Program-made: the position numbers and the translations under genes | Shown here: positions 7,237 through 15,295 of the stretch, piece by piece | Position numbering within the stretch: the stretch's first letter is position 1 | Layout of the letters: each line of letters starts with the position of its first letter | From: Rhodococcus sp. (in: high G+C Gram-positive bacteria) | GTDB taxonomy: Bacteria > Actinomycetota > Actinomycetes > Mycobacteriales > Mycobacteriaceae | Length of the DNA: 44,186 nt | Reading direction: 5' to 3' | Assembly (NCBI RefSeq): GCF_023264675.1 | Contig: NZ_JAHFVG010000046.1 | Span: 1 to 44,186 of the forward strand | Notes under the pieces: generated by a model | Told to the model about the DNA's origin: nothing | What the model saw: the letters and a program-made list of their open reading frames with translations, nothing else | Databases searched by the model: none

Positions 7237-8009
7237 CCGATCAACTTCTTTCGCGCCCAGGTGGACAGTAGTTCGAGTGCGAGCACGATCACCAGAATTT
7301 CCAGAATGATCAAGCTGAGCTGGTGATACTTGTAGAACGTTCGGACGTTGTCGATGAGCATGCCGAGACCGCCTGCGCCGACCAGTCCGATCACCGCGGA
7401 GGCTCGGACGTTCAGTTCGAGCGTGTACAGCGTCTGCGACACGAACGCCGGAAAGATCTGTGGGAGCACCGCGGTTCGGTCTGCTCCGACCCACGTTCCC
7501 CCGGCGGCGAGTGCCGCTTCCTGCGGACCGGTGTCGACGGCGTCGATCGCCTCGGACACCAACTTGACGATGATTCCGATGTTGAACACGATCAGCGCGA
7601 GTACGCCGGACAGTGCCCCGGTTCCCACGACCGCGACGAGAATCGCCGCATAGAGCAGATCCGGCACGGCCCGAACCACATTCATGAAGCCGCGCACCAC
7701 CGAGCGAAACGTGCCGTGCGGGTTGGTCACTCGCGATGCCGCGAAGCTCAGCGGCAGCGATACCGCTGCGCCGATCGTGGTGGCGATGACAGCCATCTGC
7801 AGAGTCTCGGCCACGGCGTCGACGGTCTCGGGAAAGAACCAGTAGTCCGGCTGCAGCAGTGCGACGATCTTGTCGGTTGCATTGCCCCAGTTGTCGATGA
7901 TCGCCGAGAGGTTCGCGTCGACGCCGATTCCTGCCCACAATGTGAGGACGGCGAGCACCGCGAAGACCGCGAGATACTTCCACCCGTTGCGCGGTTTGGT
8001 CGGCCTCAT
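7233..8009 (-). CDS. phnE: PhnE-type ABC transporter permease (first)
   Basis: A 258-residue permease paralogous to its downstream neighbour. It has about six transmembrane helices, the EAA loop EAIDAVDTGPQEAALAAGG and the PhnE signature LNVRASAVIGLVGAGGLGMLIDNVR. It should form the membrane pore with the second permease and be energised by PhnC. The ATG start overlaps the phnC stop as ATGA (8006-8009), indicating coupled translation. Confidence 0.91.
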   Translation of the reverse strand: MRPTKPRNGWKYLAVFAVLAVLTLWAGIGVDANLSAIIDNWGNATDKIVALLQPDYWFFPETVDAVAETLQMAVIATTIGAAVSLPLSFAASRVTNPHGTFRSVVRGFMNVVRAVPDLLYAAILVAVVGTGALSGVLALIVFNIGIIVKLVSEAIDAVDTGPQEAALAAGGTWVGADRTAVLPQIFPAFVSQTLYTLELNVRASAVIGLVGAGGLGMLIDNVRTFYKYHQLSLIILEILVIVLALELLSTWARKKLIG

Positions 8010-8806
8010 AGTTCCGCTTTCGCCTCCAGCACGTCCTCGGCCGTCAGCGAGCGTCCGTAGATGTTCTCGAACACCTGCTCGTCGGCGTCGGCGCCGTGGC
8101 CGTCGAACACGACCTTGCCGTCGCGCAGTCCGATGAGCCGGTCACCGTAACGGCGCGCGAGGTCGAGGAAGTGCAGATTCACCACGACGGTGATGCCGAG
8201 GTCGCTGTTGATGCGCTTCAGGTCGCGCATGACGACGTGCGATGTCGGCGGGTCGAGCGAGGCCACCGGTTCGTCCGCGAGGATCACCCGCGGACGTTGG
8301 ACCAACGTGCGCGCGATTGCGACCCGTTGCTGCTGCCCACCGGAGAGTGTCGAGGCTTTTCGGTACGCCTTCTCGACGATCTCGACTCGTTCCAGTGCGC
8401 TCATCCCCAGTTCGATGTCCTCGGCGGACCAGGCCCCGAGAAGCGTGCGCCACAGCGGCGAGCTGTGCAGGCGTCCCATCATGACGTTGTTCAGTACGCT
8501 CGTCCGCCCGGCGAGGTTGAACCCTTGGAACACCATGCCGATGTCACCGCGTAGGTCCCGTAACGCTCTGGCGTTCAACGTGTTCACGCGTTCGTCCCCG
8601 ACGGTGACGTTGCCCGAGGTGACGGGCACCAGGCCGTTGATCGTGCGCACGAGCGTCGACTTGCCTGCCCCGGAGAGGCCGACGACGGCCACCATCTGGC
8701 CCGCCGGAATCTCCAGCGACACCCCGTCGAGCGCCGTGTGACCGTTCGGGTAGGTCACCGAGACGTTGTCGAACGCGATGCCCGCGCCCCCGGACCCGGC
8801 CTGCAT
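8006..8806 (-). CDS. phnC: PhnC-type ABC transporter ATP-binding protein
   Basis: This cytoplasmic ATPase powers the phosphonate-type importer. The 266 residues contain Walker A GLSGAGKST (about 43-51), the ABC signature LSGGQQQRVAIA, Walker B VILADEP and the D-loop SLDP. The spacing and the segment DIGMVFQGFNLAGRTSVLNNVMMGRL are typical of PhnC. The ATG at 8804-8806 starts two bases after the phnD stop. Substrate specificity lies in PhnD, not here. Confidence 0.93.
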   Translation of the reverse strand: MQAGSGGAGIAFDNVSVTYPNGHTALDGVSLEIPAGQMVAVVGLSGAGKSTLVRTINGLVPVTSGNVTVGDERVNTLNARALRDLRGDIGMVFQGFNLAGRTSVLNNVMMGRLHSSPLWRTLLGAWSAEDIELGMSALERVEIVEKAYRKASTLSGGQQQRVAIARTLVQRPRVILADEPVASLDPPTSHVVMRDLKRINSDLGITVVVNLHFLDLARRYGDRLIGLRDGKVVFDGHGADADEQVFENIYGRSLTAEDVLEAKAEL

Positions 8807-8808
8807 CG

Positions 8809-9834
8809 TCAGTTCCCCAACCCGATGGAATCGGCTTCGGTCTGCGCCTGCTGCAACGCGGCCGGATCGGCCTTGTCGAGTCCGGTGATCTGGTAGATCG
8901 CCGTCAGGGCCTCGATGCCTTCGGGGGTGGACGCGTAGTCCTCCATGGCATCGGAGATCTTCTGCTGCCATTCTTCGCTGAGGTTGCTGCTCAGCGATAC
9001 TCCGTCGTTGGGGATCTCGTTGGTGAGGGCGAACACGACGAGGTTCTTCGCGACGTCGGGAGTGTCCTTCGCGACCGTCTCGCGGGCATCCCAGAACGAG
9101 ACGCCGACTTCGTCGTCACCGTTGTTCACCGCCAACACCGCCGCCGGGTGCGAAGTGACCTGGGTGAGGTCGAGATCGGTCGTCACGTCGATACCGGCAG
9201 CCTTCAATGCAGCCGACGGAAACACGTACCCTGCCGACGACGCCGACTGCAGCATGACGGTCTTCGCGCCATCCATCTTCGGCAGCGAGTCCAGGCCAGC
9301 GGGGCCGGTTCCGCCTTCGGTCCCGTTGCAGTACAGAAGTCCGTTCGCTCCGGTGACGGGCGCGTCGGCGCAGTACTTGTCGGGGTTGTTCGTGTAGAAC
9401 TGCGCCGCGTAGGTCGTCTTGTCCTTACGCACCGTCTGCAGCGCGGGCAGAGCGCCGTACTTGTTGCACGCCTGCACCATCTGCAGCGGCGGGAGCATCC
9501 CGATCTGCGCCTGATCGGCGCCGATCGCCTCGACGGCAGCCTGATAGTCCTGCGTGATGACGCCCTTGACGTCGATGCCGAGCCGTTCGGTGAGAGCGTC
9601 CTGCAGCGGTTTCACCGTTTCGACGAGTTTGTTCGCATCACCCGAGGGGACGAGTGCGAGAGTGAGCTCGGTGGGATCACCGGCATCCGACGTGCTCGAC
9701 CCTTCGCAGGGCGCAGCCGCCGAGGAGTCCGATCCGCTGCTGTTCTCGTCGCGGGCACCGCAGCCTGCAAGGGAGGTGGCGAGGATGCCCGCGGCGAGTA
9801 CGGCCATCAGCGGCGCACGAGTGAGTGTTCTCAT
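8809..9834 (-). CDS. phnD: PhnD-type phosphonate/phosphate-ester substrate-binding lipoprotein
   Basis: A 341-residue extracytoplasmic binding protein anchored as a lipoprotein: the signal peptide ends in the lipobox LAGC, with the lipidated Cys at residue 25. A Ser/Asp/Ala-rich linker follows. The PhnD fold is recognisable in LTLALVPSGDANKLVETVKPLQDALTERLG-type sequence and in QDYQAAVEAIGADQAQIGMLPP, VMLQSASSAGYVFPSAAL and DDEVGVSFWDARET. PhnD proteins bind phosphonates, phosphite or phosphate esters; the ligand cannot be deduced. The ATG at 9832-9834 overlaps the HAD gene stop as ATGA, with an AAAGGAAC site just before it. Confidence 0.92.
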   Translation of the reverse strand: MRTLTRAPLMAVLAAGILATSLAGCGARDENSSGSDSSAAAPCEGSSTSDAGDPTELTLALVPSGDANKLVETVKPLQDALTERLGIDVKGVITQDYQAAVEAIGADQAQIGMLPPLQMVQACNKYGALPALQTVRKDKTTYAAQFYTNNPDKYCADAPVTGANGLLYCNGTEGGTGPAGLDSLPKMDGAKTVMLQSASSAGYVFPSAALKAAGIDVTTDLDLTQVTSHPAAVLAVNNGDDEVGVSFWDARETVAKDTPDVAKNLVVFALTNEIPNDGVSLSSNLSEEWQQKISDAMEDYASTPEGIEALTAIYQITGLDKADPAALQQAQTEADSIGLGN

Positions 9835-10544
9835 GATGTTCCTTTTCGGGTTCCGGTGAGTGTTCGGTAGTCGAAAGACTTTGGTGCAGAGGACCATTCG
9901 CGGACGATGGGATACAAGTCCTCGAAGTGCTCGGCCAGAAGTGTCGGGCGATCGTCCCCGGTGCGGTTGTGGTCGATGAGGGCGGTCACGCATCCTCGTC
10001 GATGCGGAATCTCCAGATCGTTTCGCCAGATGTCGCCGATGCTCATGAGCGAACGCGCCGGCACGTCCGCCAGCAGTTCGTCGAGGATCGACTCCATCCC
10101 GCCCGGCTTGGCTGCGTCGGTGATCACCTCGTCGATCGAGGACCCGAGACCGAGCGCCGCAAGGGTTTCGGTGATTCCGATCCGCGGGGCATTGGTGACG
10201 AGCACCGTGCGCACCCCTGCCGAGAGGCCTGCCAGAAAGTCCGCAAATCCCGGAGGGGCCCACACGTGCAGATCACCGGCGGCGAGCAGCCGTCGCGACG
10301 CCAGATACGCCGCCGCCTGATCCTCGGCCGAGACACGGCCGGCCGAGTACGCCGCAACCGCGGCGTAACCGTCGACGAAGTCCTCGCCGGTTCCTCCCGC
10401 CAGGAATGCCCCGAGTCGGCGCCGGAGGTCGTCACCGTCCGCGCCGAGCATCCTGGCGGCCACGGCGTCCGCGTAGGCGAGAACGGGAGCCTCGCCCAGG
10501 CAGACGGTGCCGTCGAAGTCGAGAAGAAGGATCGCTGAGTGCAC
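9831..10544 (-). CDS. HAD-superfamily hydrolase (likely phosphatase) of the phn-type operon
   Basis: This 237-residue protein has the four HAD motifs: DFDGT near residue 9 (nucleophile and acid/base Asp), a Thr/Asn motif II in VLVTNAPRIG, a candidate motif III Lys in DAAKPGG, and GDIWRNDLEIP as motif IV. A cap domain lies between motifs I and II. It is the first gene of the operon and is translationally coupled to phnD, so its substrate is probably what the transporter imports or a product of it. It lacks obvious features of phosphonoacetaldehyde hydrolase. GTG start at 10542-10544. Confidence 0.85.
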   Translation of the reverse strand: MHSAILLLDFDGTVCLGEAPVLAYADAVAARMLGADGDDLRRRLGAFLAGGTGEDFVDGYAAVAAYSAGRVSAEDQAAAYLASRRLLAAGDLHVWAPPGFADFLAGLSAGVRTVLVTNAPRIGITETLAALGLGSSIDEVITDAAKPGGMESILDELLADVPARSLMSIGDIWRNDLEIPHRRGCVTALIDHNRTGDDRPTLLAEHFEDLYPIVREWSSAPKSFDYRTLTGTRKGTS

Positions 10545-10548
10545 GCAG

Positions 10549-10627
10549 AGACGGTAACCCTGCCGTGAACGCTGCGTCCATAGAAATGGAAATCATGAAA
10601 CAAACGTTCACGAGGCGTTAACTTCGA
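10549..10627. promoter_or_regulatory. PHO-box-like repeats between the HAD/phn operon and menJ
   Basis: On the plus strand two adjoining 11-mers, GTTCACGAGGC (10606-10616) and GTTAACTTCGA (10617-10627), match the 11-bp direct-repeat design of actinobacterial PHO boxes (GTTCACC-type units). On the minus strand GTTCACGGCAG (10560-10570) followed by GGTTACCGTCT (10549-10559) forms a second, weaker pair. The GTGAACG and CGTTCAC cores are also a perfect inverted repeat 40 bp apart. The site lies in the divergent region controlling a phosphonate-type transporter, which supports phosphate control. Confidence 0.5.
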
Positions 10628-10670
10628 GACAGGACCGAGGTCACAGTGCACCCGCTGCTTTACTGGAGAG

Positions 10671-11894
10671 GTGACTGCCCAGCGAACCACCGACGTACTC
10701 GTCATCGGCGCAGGTCCCGCCGGGTCCGCTGCCGCTGCCTGGGCCGCGCGGGGCGGACGCGACGTCGTCCTCGCGGATTCGGCGACGTTCCCGCGTGACA
10801 AGACCTGCGGCGACGGCCTCACCCCTCGTGCGATCGCCGAACTCGACCGCCTCGGACTCGGAGACTGGGTCCGCGGCCGAGCCGAGAATCGCGGACTGCG
10901 CCTGTCCGGTTTCGGCCAGGAGTTGCAACTCGAATGGCCTGGCGGATCTCTTCCGAACGTCGGCAGCGCCGTCCCGCGCACCGAGCTCGACGACGGAATA
11001 CGCCGCGCCGCAGTCGATTCCGGTGCAACGATGATCGAAGGACTCAAAGCCGTCGAGGTGGCGCGCAGTGGCGATCGCGTCACATCGGTGACCTTTGCCG
11101 ACGGCACCGAGATCGCGTGCACCACACTGATCGTCGCCGACGGCGTCCGCTCGTCGCTCGGCAAGAAGCTCGGCCGAGAATGGCACCGCGACACCACATT
11201 CGGGGTTGCCGCCCGCGCGTACATCGGTTCGGATCGATCGGACGACCCCTGGATCTCCTCGCACCTGGAACTGCGTGACGGAGACGGGACACTCCAACCG
11301 GGCTACGGCTGGATCTTCCCGCTCGGCACCGGCGAGGTGAACATCGGCGTCGGGACGCTGGCCACGGCCAAACGACCGGGGCCTGGCGCCCTTCGTCCGC
11401 TGCTCGATCTCTACACCGCCCAGCGTCGTCAGGACTGGGCACTCACCGGCGACCTCCGCGCCGTGGCGTCGGCGCTGCTCCCGATGGGCGGCGCCGTCTC
11501 GAACGTGGCGGGCCGGAACTGGGCGATCATCGGCGACGCCGCCGCCTGCGTGAACCCGCTCAACGGTGAAGGCATCGACTACGGCCTCGAAGGAGGTCGG
11601 ATGATCGCGGACATGCTGGACGAGAAGGACCTCACCGAGGCCTGGCCGACGGTGCTGCGCGAGCACTACGGGCAAGCCTTCTCCATTGCCCGACGCCTCG
11701 CCGGGCTCCTGACGGTGCCGCGGTTCCTGCCGGCGACGGGTCCGATCGGAATGCGCTCACGTGCGCTGATGACCGTTGCCGTTCGGGTGATGGGAAACCT
11801 TGTGACCGAAGCGGATTCGGATCTCGTGGCGCGCGCGTGGCGGGCGTCGGGAACCGCGTCGCTCAAGATCGATTCCCGGCCGCCTTTCTCCTAG
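10671..11894 (+). CDS. menJ: Menaquinone reductase MenJ (geranylgeranyl reductase family)
   Basis: MenJ is an FAD-dependent enzyme that saturates one isoprene unit of the menaquinone side chain, giving the dihydro form typical of mycobacteria and relatives. The 407 residues begin with the dinucleotide-binding motif VIGAGPAGSAAAAWAARGG. They also carry the family segment FPRDKTCGDGLTPRA and the FAD-contact motif GDAAACVNPLNGEGIDYGLEGG. A GTG start at 10671 follows a GGAGAG site. It matches Rv0561c in position beside menG, with which it converges and overlaps by four bases. Confidence 0.93.
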   Translation: MTAQRTTDVLVIGAGPAGSAAAAWAARGGRDVVLADSATFPRDKTCGDGLTPRAIAELDRLGLGDWVRGRAENRGLRLSGFGQELQLEWPGGSLPNVGSAVPRTELDDGIRRAAVDSGATMIEGLKAVEVARSGDRVTSVTFADGTEIACTTLIVADGVRSSLGKKLGREWHRDTTFGVAARAYIGSDRSDDPWISSHLELRDGDGTLQPGYGWIFPLGTGEVNIGVGTLATAKRPGPGALRPLLDLYTAQRRQDWALTGDLRAVASALLPMGGAVSNVAGRNWAIIGDAAACVNPLNGEGIDYGLEGGRMIADMLDEKDLTEAWPTVLREHYGQAFSIARRLAGLLTVPRFLPATGPIGMRSRALMTVAVRVMGNLVTEADSDLVARAWRASGTASLKIDSRPPFS

Positions 11895-12598
11895 GCCTCG
11901 AGCTGGACCCGTTCGGCCCGGTGCAGCGCCACGATTCCACCGGTCAGGTTGCGCCACCCGACATTCGACCAACCGCTTGCCTCGATGGTCCTCGCCAACT
12001 GCTCCTGCGTCGGCCAGGCGCGAATCGATTCCGCGAGGTAGACGTAGGCGTCGGGATTGCTGGAGACGGCACGCGCCACGGCGGGCAGCATCTTCATCAG
12101 GTATTCCATGTAGACCGTGCGGAACGGCGCGAGGACGGGCGTCGAGAACTCGCATACCACCAGGCGGCCACCGGGCTTGGTGACACGGGCGATCTCGCGG
12201 AGACCGGCCTGAAAGTCCGAGACGTTGCGGAGCCCGAAAGAAATGGTCGCGGCGTCGAAACTGGAGTCGGCGTACGGAAGGTGCATGGCGTCGCCGGCGA
12301 CCATCGGCACCGGCCGTCCGGCGCCTGCCTGCAGCATGCCCTTGGAGAAGTCCGTGGCAACGCACCAGGCTCCGCTACGCGCGAGTTCGACGGTCGACAC
12401 CCCGGTGCCTGCCGCGAGATCGAGAACCTTCTCCCCCGGCTTCAGGTTCAGTGCAGCGCGGGTGAGCTTGCGCCAGCTCCGGTCATGACCGAAGGACAGC
12501 ACGGTGTTGGTGAGGTCGTAACGACGAGCGACGCCGTCGAACATCGACGCGACCTCGTGAGGTTCTTTTTCGAGCGTGGCACGCGAACTTTTAGGCAC
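11891..12598 (-). CDS. menG: Demethylmenaquinone methyltransferase MenG/UbiE
   Basis: The enzyme transfers a methyl group from S-adenosylmethionine to demethylmenaquinone, the last ring modification in menaquinone synthesis. The 235-residue protein has the UbiE start VASMFDGVARRYDLTNTVLSFG, the SAM-binding motif VLDLAAGTGVST and the family segments SFGLRNVSDFQAGLREIARV and LTGGIVALHRA. It is complete. The stop overlaps the convergent menJ stop region. It lies downstream of mgtA on the same strand, as Rv0558 follows Rv0557. Confidence 0.95.
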   Translation of the reverse strand: MPKSSRATLEKEPHEVASMFDGVARRYDLTNTVLSFGHDRSWRKLTRAALNLKPGEKVLDLAAGTGVSTVELARSGAWCVATDFSKGMLQAGAGRPVPMVAGDAMHLPYADSSFDAATISFGLRNVSDFQAGLREIARVTKPGGRLVVCEFSTPVLAPFRTVYMEYLMKMLPAVARAVSSNPDAYVYLAESIRAWPTQEQLARTIEASGWSNVGWRNLTGGIVALHRAERVQLEA

Positions 12599-12611
12599 GT
12601 GCCAAGACTAC

Positions 12612-13751
12612 CTATGCCGTTCGGAGCGACCTGCGGGCTTCGCCCCAGCCGAGAACCTCGGTGTAGTGCCCGAGAAGTTCGTCGCAGATCGCGGGCCAGG
12701 TTCGGTGCAGCACCGATCGCCTCGCCGCCTCACCGAACCGTGCGCGGGTGGCAGTGGCCGACAACGCTGCGACGGCACTCGGCAGGAGTTCGGCGAACTT
12801 CTCGACGGGCAGCAGGTAGCCGTTGCGGCAGTGCGAGACGAGGTCGCGCGGTCCGCCTGCGTCGGGTCCGATGACCGGGACACCGCTGGCGAGTGCTTCC
12901 TGGACTGCTTGGCAGAACGTCTCGTGCTCGCCGGGGTGAACGAAGATGTCGAAGCTCGCATACGCCTGGGCGAGTTCGTCGCCGCCGAGTTGGCCGGTGA
13001 AGATCGCGCGCGGCATCAGCTTCTCGAGGGCGGCCCTGTCCGGCCCGTCGCCGACGACGACGAGTTGTACGTCGTCACCGAGCGCGGCGAGGCGCTCGAC
13101 ATGCTTTTCGGGGGCGAGCCTGCCGACGAAGCCGACGATGAGTCGGCCATCGGGCGACCAGGTCTCGCGCAGCGCGGCGCGGCGTGCGGACGGTGCGAAG
13201 CGGATGGCGTCGACGCCTCGTGCCCACCGGTGAACTCGCGGCACCCCGTGCGCCTCCAACGCGTCCACAGCCGAGGTAGACGGTGCGAGGGTGCGCGCTG
13301 CGCCGCGGTGAACGCGTCGCGTCCATCGCCACGCGGCGCGAGAGGTGAGTCCGAGGCCGTAACTTTCGGCGAAACCGGCCACATCGGTCTGGTAGACGGC
13401 CACCGCAGGCACGCCGAGACGATTCGCCGCCGCGAGTCCGCCTGCCCCGAGGAGGAAGGGTGACGCCAGGTGAACGACGTCGGGGGCGAACTCACGGATC
13501 GACGACGTCAGCCCCGGGCCGGGCACACCCACCGGTAGCGAACTGACCTTCGGAACCATGACCGCCGGCACCCGGTGGACCGGGATTCGTCCGTGGGCGA
13601 TCGCAGCACGAGGAGATCCGGCAGGGGTGTCGGGGGCGACGACCATGGCGTCGTGCCCGGTTCGTTCGAGGTGCTCGAGAACTCGCAGGACCGAGTTCGT
13701 GACGCCGTTCATGTTGGGCAGGAAGGATTCCGCAACGATGGCTACTCGCAC
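12612..13751 (-). CDS. mgtA: GDP-mannose-dependent alpha-mannosyltransferase MgtA-like (GT4)
   Basis: This GT-B fold, GT4-family glycosyltransferase has 379 residues. The N-terminal acceptor domain starts MRVAIVAESFLPNMNGVTNSV. The C-terminal donor domain has GFVGRLAPEKHVERLAAL, VVVGDGPDR and HPGEHETFCQAVQEALASGVPV, the latter holding the EX7E motif. In mycobacteria and corynebacteria the orthologue Rv0557 (MgtA) mannosylates a glucuronic-acid diacylglycerol anchor, giving a glycolipid related to lipomannan-like polymers. Its position between menG and the DUF3592 gene matches the mycobacterial locus. Confidence 0.87.
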   Translation of the reverse strand: MRVAIVAESFLPNMNGVTNSVLRVLEHLERTGHDAMVVAPDTPAGSPRAAIAHGRIPVHRVPAVMVPKVSSLPVGVPGPGLTSSIREFAPDVVHLASPFLLGAGGLAAANRLGVPAVAVYQTDVAGFAESYGLGLTSRAAWRWTRRVHRGAARTLAPSTSAVDALEAHGVPRVHRWARGVDAIRFAPSARRAALRETWSPDGRLIVGFVGRLAPEKHVERLAALGDDVQLVVVGDGPDRAALEKLMPRAIFTGQLGGDELAQAYASFDIFVHPGEHETFCQAVQEALASGVPVIGPDAGGPRDLVSHCRNGYLLPVEKFAELLPSAVAALSATATRARFGEAARRSVLHRTWPAICDELLGHYTEVLGWGEARRSLRTA

Positions 13752-13849
13752 GATCCTCAGTGTGTTCTCGCACTCGGGCCACCCGGCAGCGCCGAAGTTA
13801 CGGGCGGGCGAAGTTCACGCGAATGGTCGACTCGAACAACAGCACAGAT

Positions 13850-14263
13850 TCACCCCTGTGCGGCCACCCACGACGGGCTCGGATTCGTGTGGTGCTTCTC
13901 GCCGAGAAAGACCGTGGGAACGGTCTCGTTGCCGTCGTTGACCGAGCGGACTCTGGCCGATGCAGCGTCGTCGGTGTGGATGTTCATCCAGACGGCTCGG
14001 CGTCCACGAAGGAGCATGAACAGGCGAAGCCGGAAGCAGAAGATGCATCCGGGTCGCCAGTAGATCAGTGGCAGGCCGGACGCTGCCGAACGCGCTCTGG
14101 CTGCGGAGTCCCCGGCCGATCGAGGGTAGAACAGCGTCGTCGACAGTCCGACCACGACGAGCAACAGGACGACGGCCAGCACCGCGGACGTCGCAGCGTT
14201 GCCGAACGTCACGAGCAGGAATCCGCAGATCGCCGCGATGGCGGCCAGCACCCACCTAGTCAC
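13850..14263 (-). CDS. Membrane-anchored glutaredoxin/mycoredoxin-like protein
   Basis: Residues about 5-47 form two transmembrane helices. Residues about 65-137 form a glutaredoxin-like domain with the redox motif WRPGCIFC (CxxC) and the cis-proline segment NETVPTVFLGEK. Thiol-disulfide exchange, probably with mycothiol as cofactor in this group, is inferred from the family. The domain ends near SWVAAQG, shortly after the redox fold. The GTG start at 14261-14263 overlaps the preceding DUF3592 gene by eight bases, so the two small membrane proteins are cotranslated. Which side of the membrane the domain faces is not certain. Confidence 0.75.
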   Translation of the reverse strand: MTRWVLAAIAAICGFLLVTFGNAATSAVLAVVLLLVVVGLSTTLFYPRSAGDSAARARSAASGLPLIYWRPGCIFCFRLRLFMLLRGRRAVWMNIHTDDAASARVRSVNDGNETVPTVFLGEKHHTNPSPSWVAAQG

Positions 14264-14714
14264 GAGAAATCACCCGTCGTCCATTCTCTCGACGCCTCAG
14301 TAGGAACAGCGTAGGCCCGGCGACCAACCAGGTGACCACGACAACGGACGCCGCCGGAATGATCGCGACTCGTGCATTGCGTCCGGAAACCCGCACGAGA
14401 TCGGGATCCTCCCGGGAGTACTCGACGTCGATGCGCTGTCCGGCAATGAGATTCGTGGGGTAGAGCACGCCGAGCTGCGGGTTGTGCGTGATGCCGTCCG
14501 GAGTGACGAAGGTGACCGCCGACCGCAGCTTGCCTGCCGAGAGCACCTCCGCGGTAGCGGTTCCCTCGTTCGAGGTGATGGTCCGGTCGTTCTGCCACGC
14601 GGCCACGACCAACAGGAAGGAGAGGACCGAGATCCCGATCGCGACGACGAGCACCGAGATCCGAGCGCGATGCCAGCCTTTCGAAGTGACGGTGCGGGTG
14701 TCGGAGGTGCTCAC
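14256..14714 (-). CDS. DUF3592-type membrane protein
   Basis: This 152-residue protein has one N-terminal (about 20-42) and one C-terminal (about 116-138) transmembrane helix. Between them is an extracytoplasmic beta-rich loop with DGITHNPQLGVLYPTNLIAGQRIDVEYSREDPDLVRVSG, characteristic of DUF3592. No enzymatic motif is seen and the function is unknown. It matches the small transmembrane gene next to mgtA and menD in mycobacteria (Rv0556). It overlaps the glutaredoxin-like gene downstream and is divergent from the DUF2505 gene. Confidence 0.78.
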   Translation of the reverse strand: MSTSDTRTVTSKGWHRARISVLVVAIGISVLSFLLVVAAWQNDRTITSNEGTATAEVLSAGKLRSAVTFVTPDGITHNPQLGVLYPTNLIAGQRIDVEYSREDPDLVRVSGRNARVAIIPAASVVVVTWLVAGPTLFLLRRRENGRRVISRD

Positions 14715-14770
14715 GCCGATAGACGTTACTGTGCGGCTCCTGACGCCTTGCTCGGGTAGCCTCTGCTGCT

Positions 14771-15295
14771 ATGTCTCGCGACTTCGAGTTCACGATCAAC
14801 TCCGAACACACACCAGCGGAGGTCCACGAGGCATTGACGAGCGAGGACCAGTGGCTCGCCCGATTCGCGAAAGCGAAGAAGACCGAAGGCTACGAGCTGA
14901 TCGCCCACGACGACGGCGCGTTCACCGTCGACATCTCCGAGGAAGTCGGTACCTCCGAACTTCCCGGCTTCGTCAAGAAGGTCATCAAGGGGAAGCTTCT
15001 GATCACTCGTACCGATCATTGGGGACCGCTCGACGGCGATCGCGCCGACGGAACCCTGGCAGGCGGATCCTCGTCGTTGCCTGCGAAGGTCGAGGGCACG
15101 ATGACACTACGGCCGGACGGCGACGGAGCGATCCTGACCGTCACGGGCCGCTCGACGGTCAAGATCCCGCTGATCGGCGGCAAGATCGAGTCGCTCATCA
15201 ACGACATGATTCGCGACATGGTGGATCAGGAAACCCGCGAGACCGTCGAGTGGGCCGAAGAGCAGGAAGACCCGAGGTTGAAAGACGGGGGCTAG
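14771..15295 (+). CDS. DUF2505 domain protein
   Basis: The 174 residues match the DUF2505 family, an SRPBCC-like lipid/ligand-binding fold found mainly in actinobacteria. Recognisable parts are MSRDFEFTINSEHTPAEVHEAL at the start, and IPLIGGKIESLINDMI followed by MVDQETRETVEWAEEQ near the end. The function is unknown. The ATG start is well placed, and the stop codon overlaps that of convergent menD by two bases, leaving no intergenic terminator. Confidence 0.8.
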   Translation: MSRDFEFTINSEHTPAEVHEALTSEDQWLARFAKAKKTEGYELIAHDDGAFTVDISEEVGTSELPGFVKKVIKGKLLITRTDHWGPLDGDRADGTLAGGSSSLPAKVEGTMTLRPDGDGAILTVTGRSTVKIPLIGGKIESLINDMIRDMVDQETRETVEWAEEQEDPRLKDGG

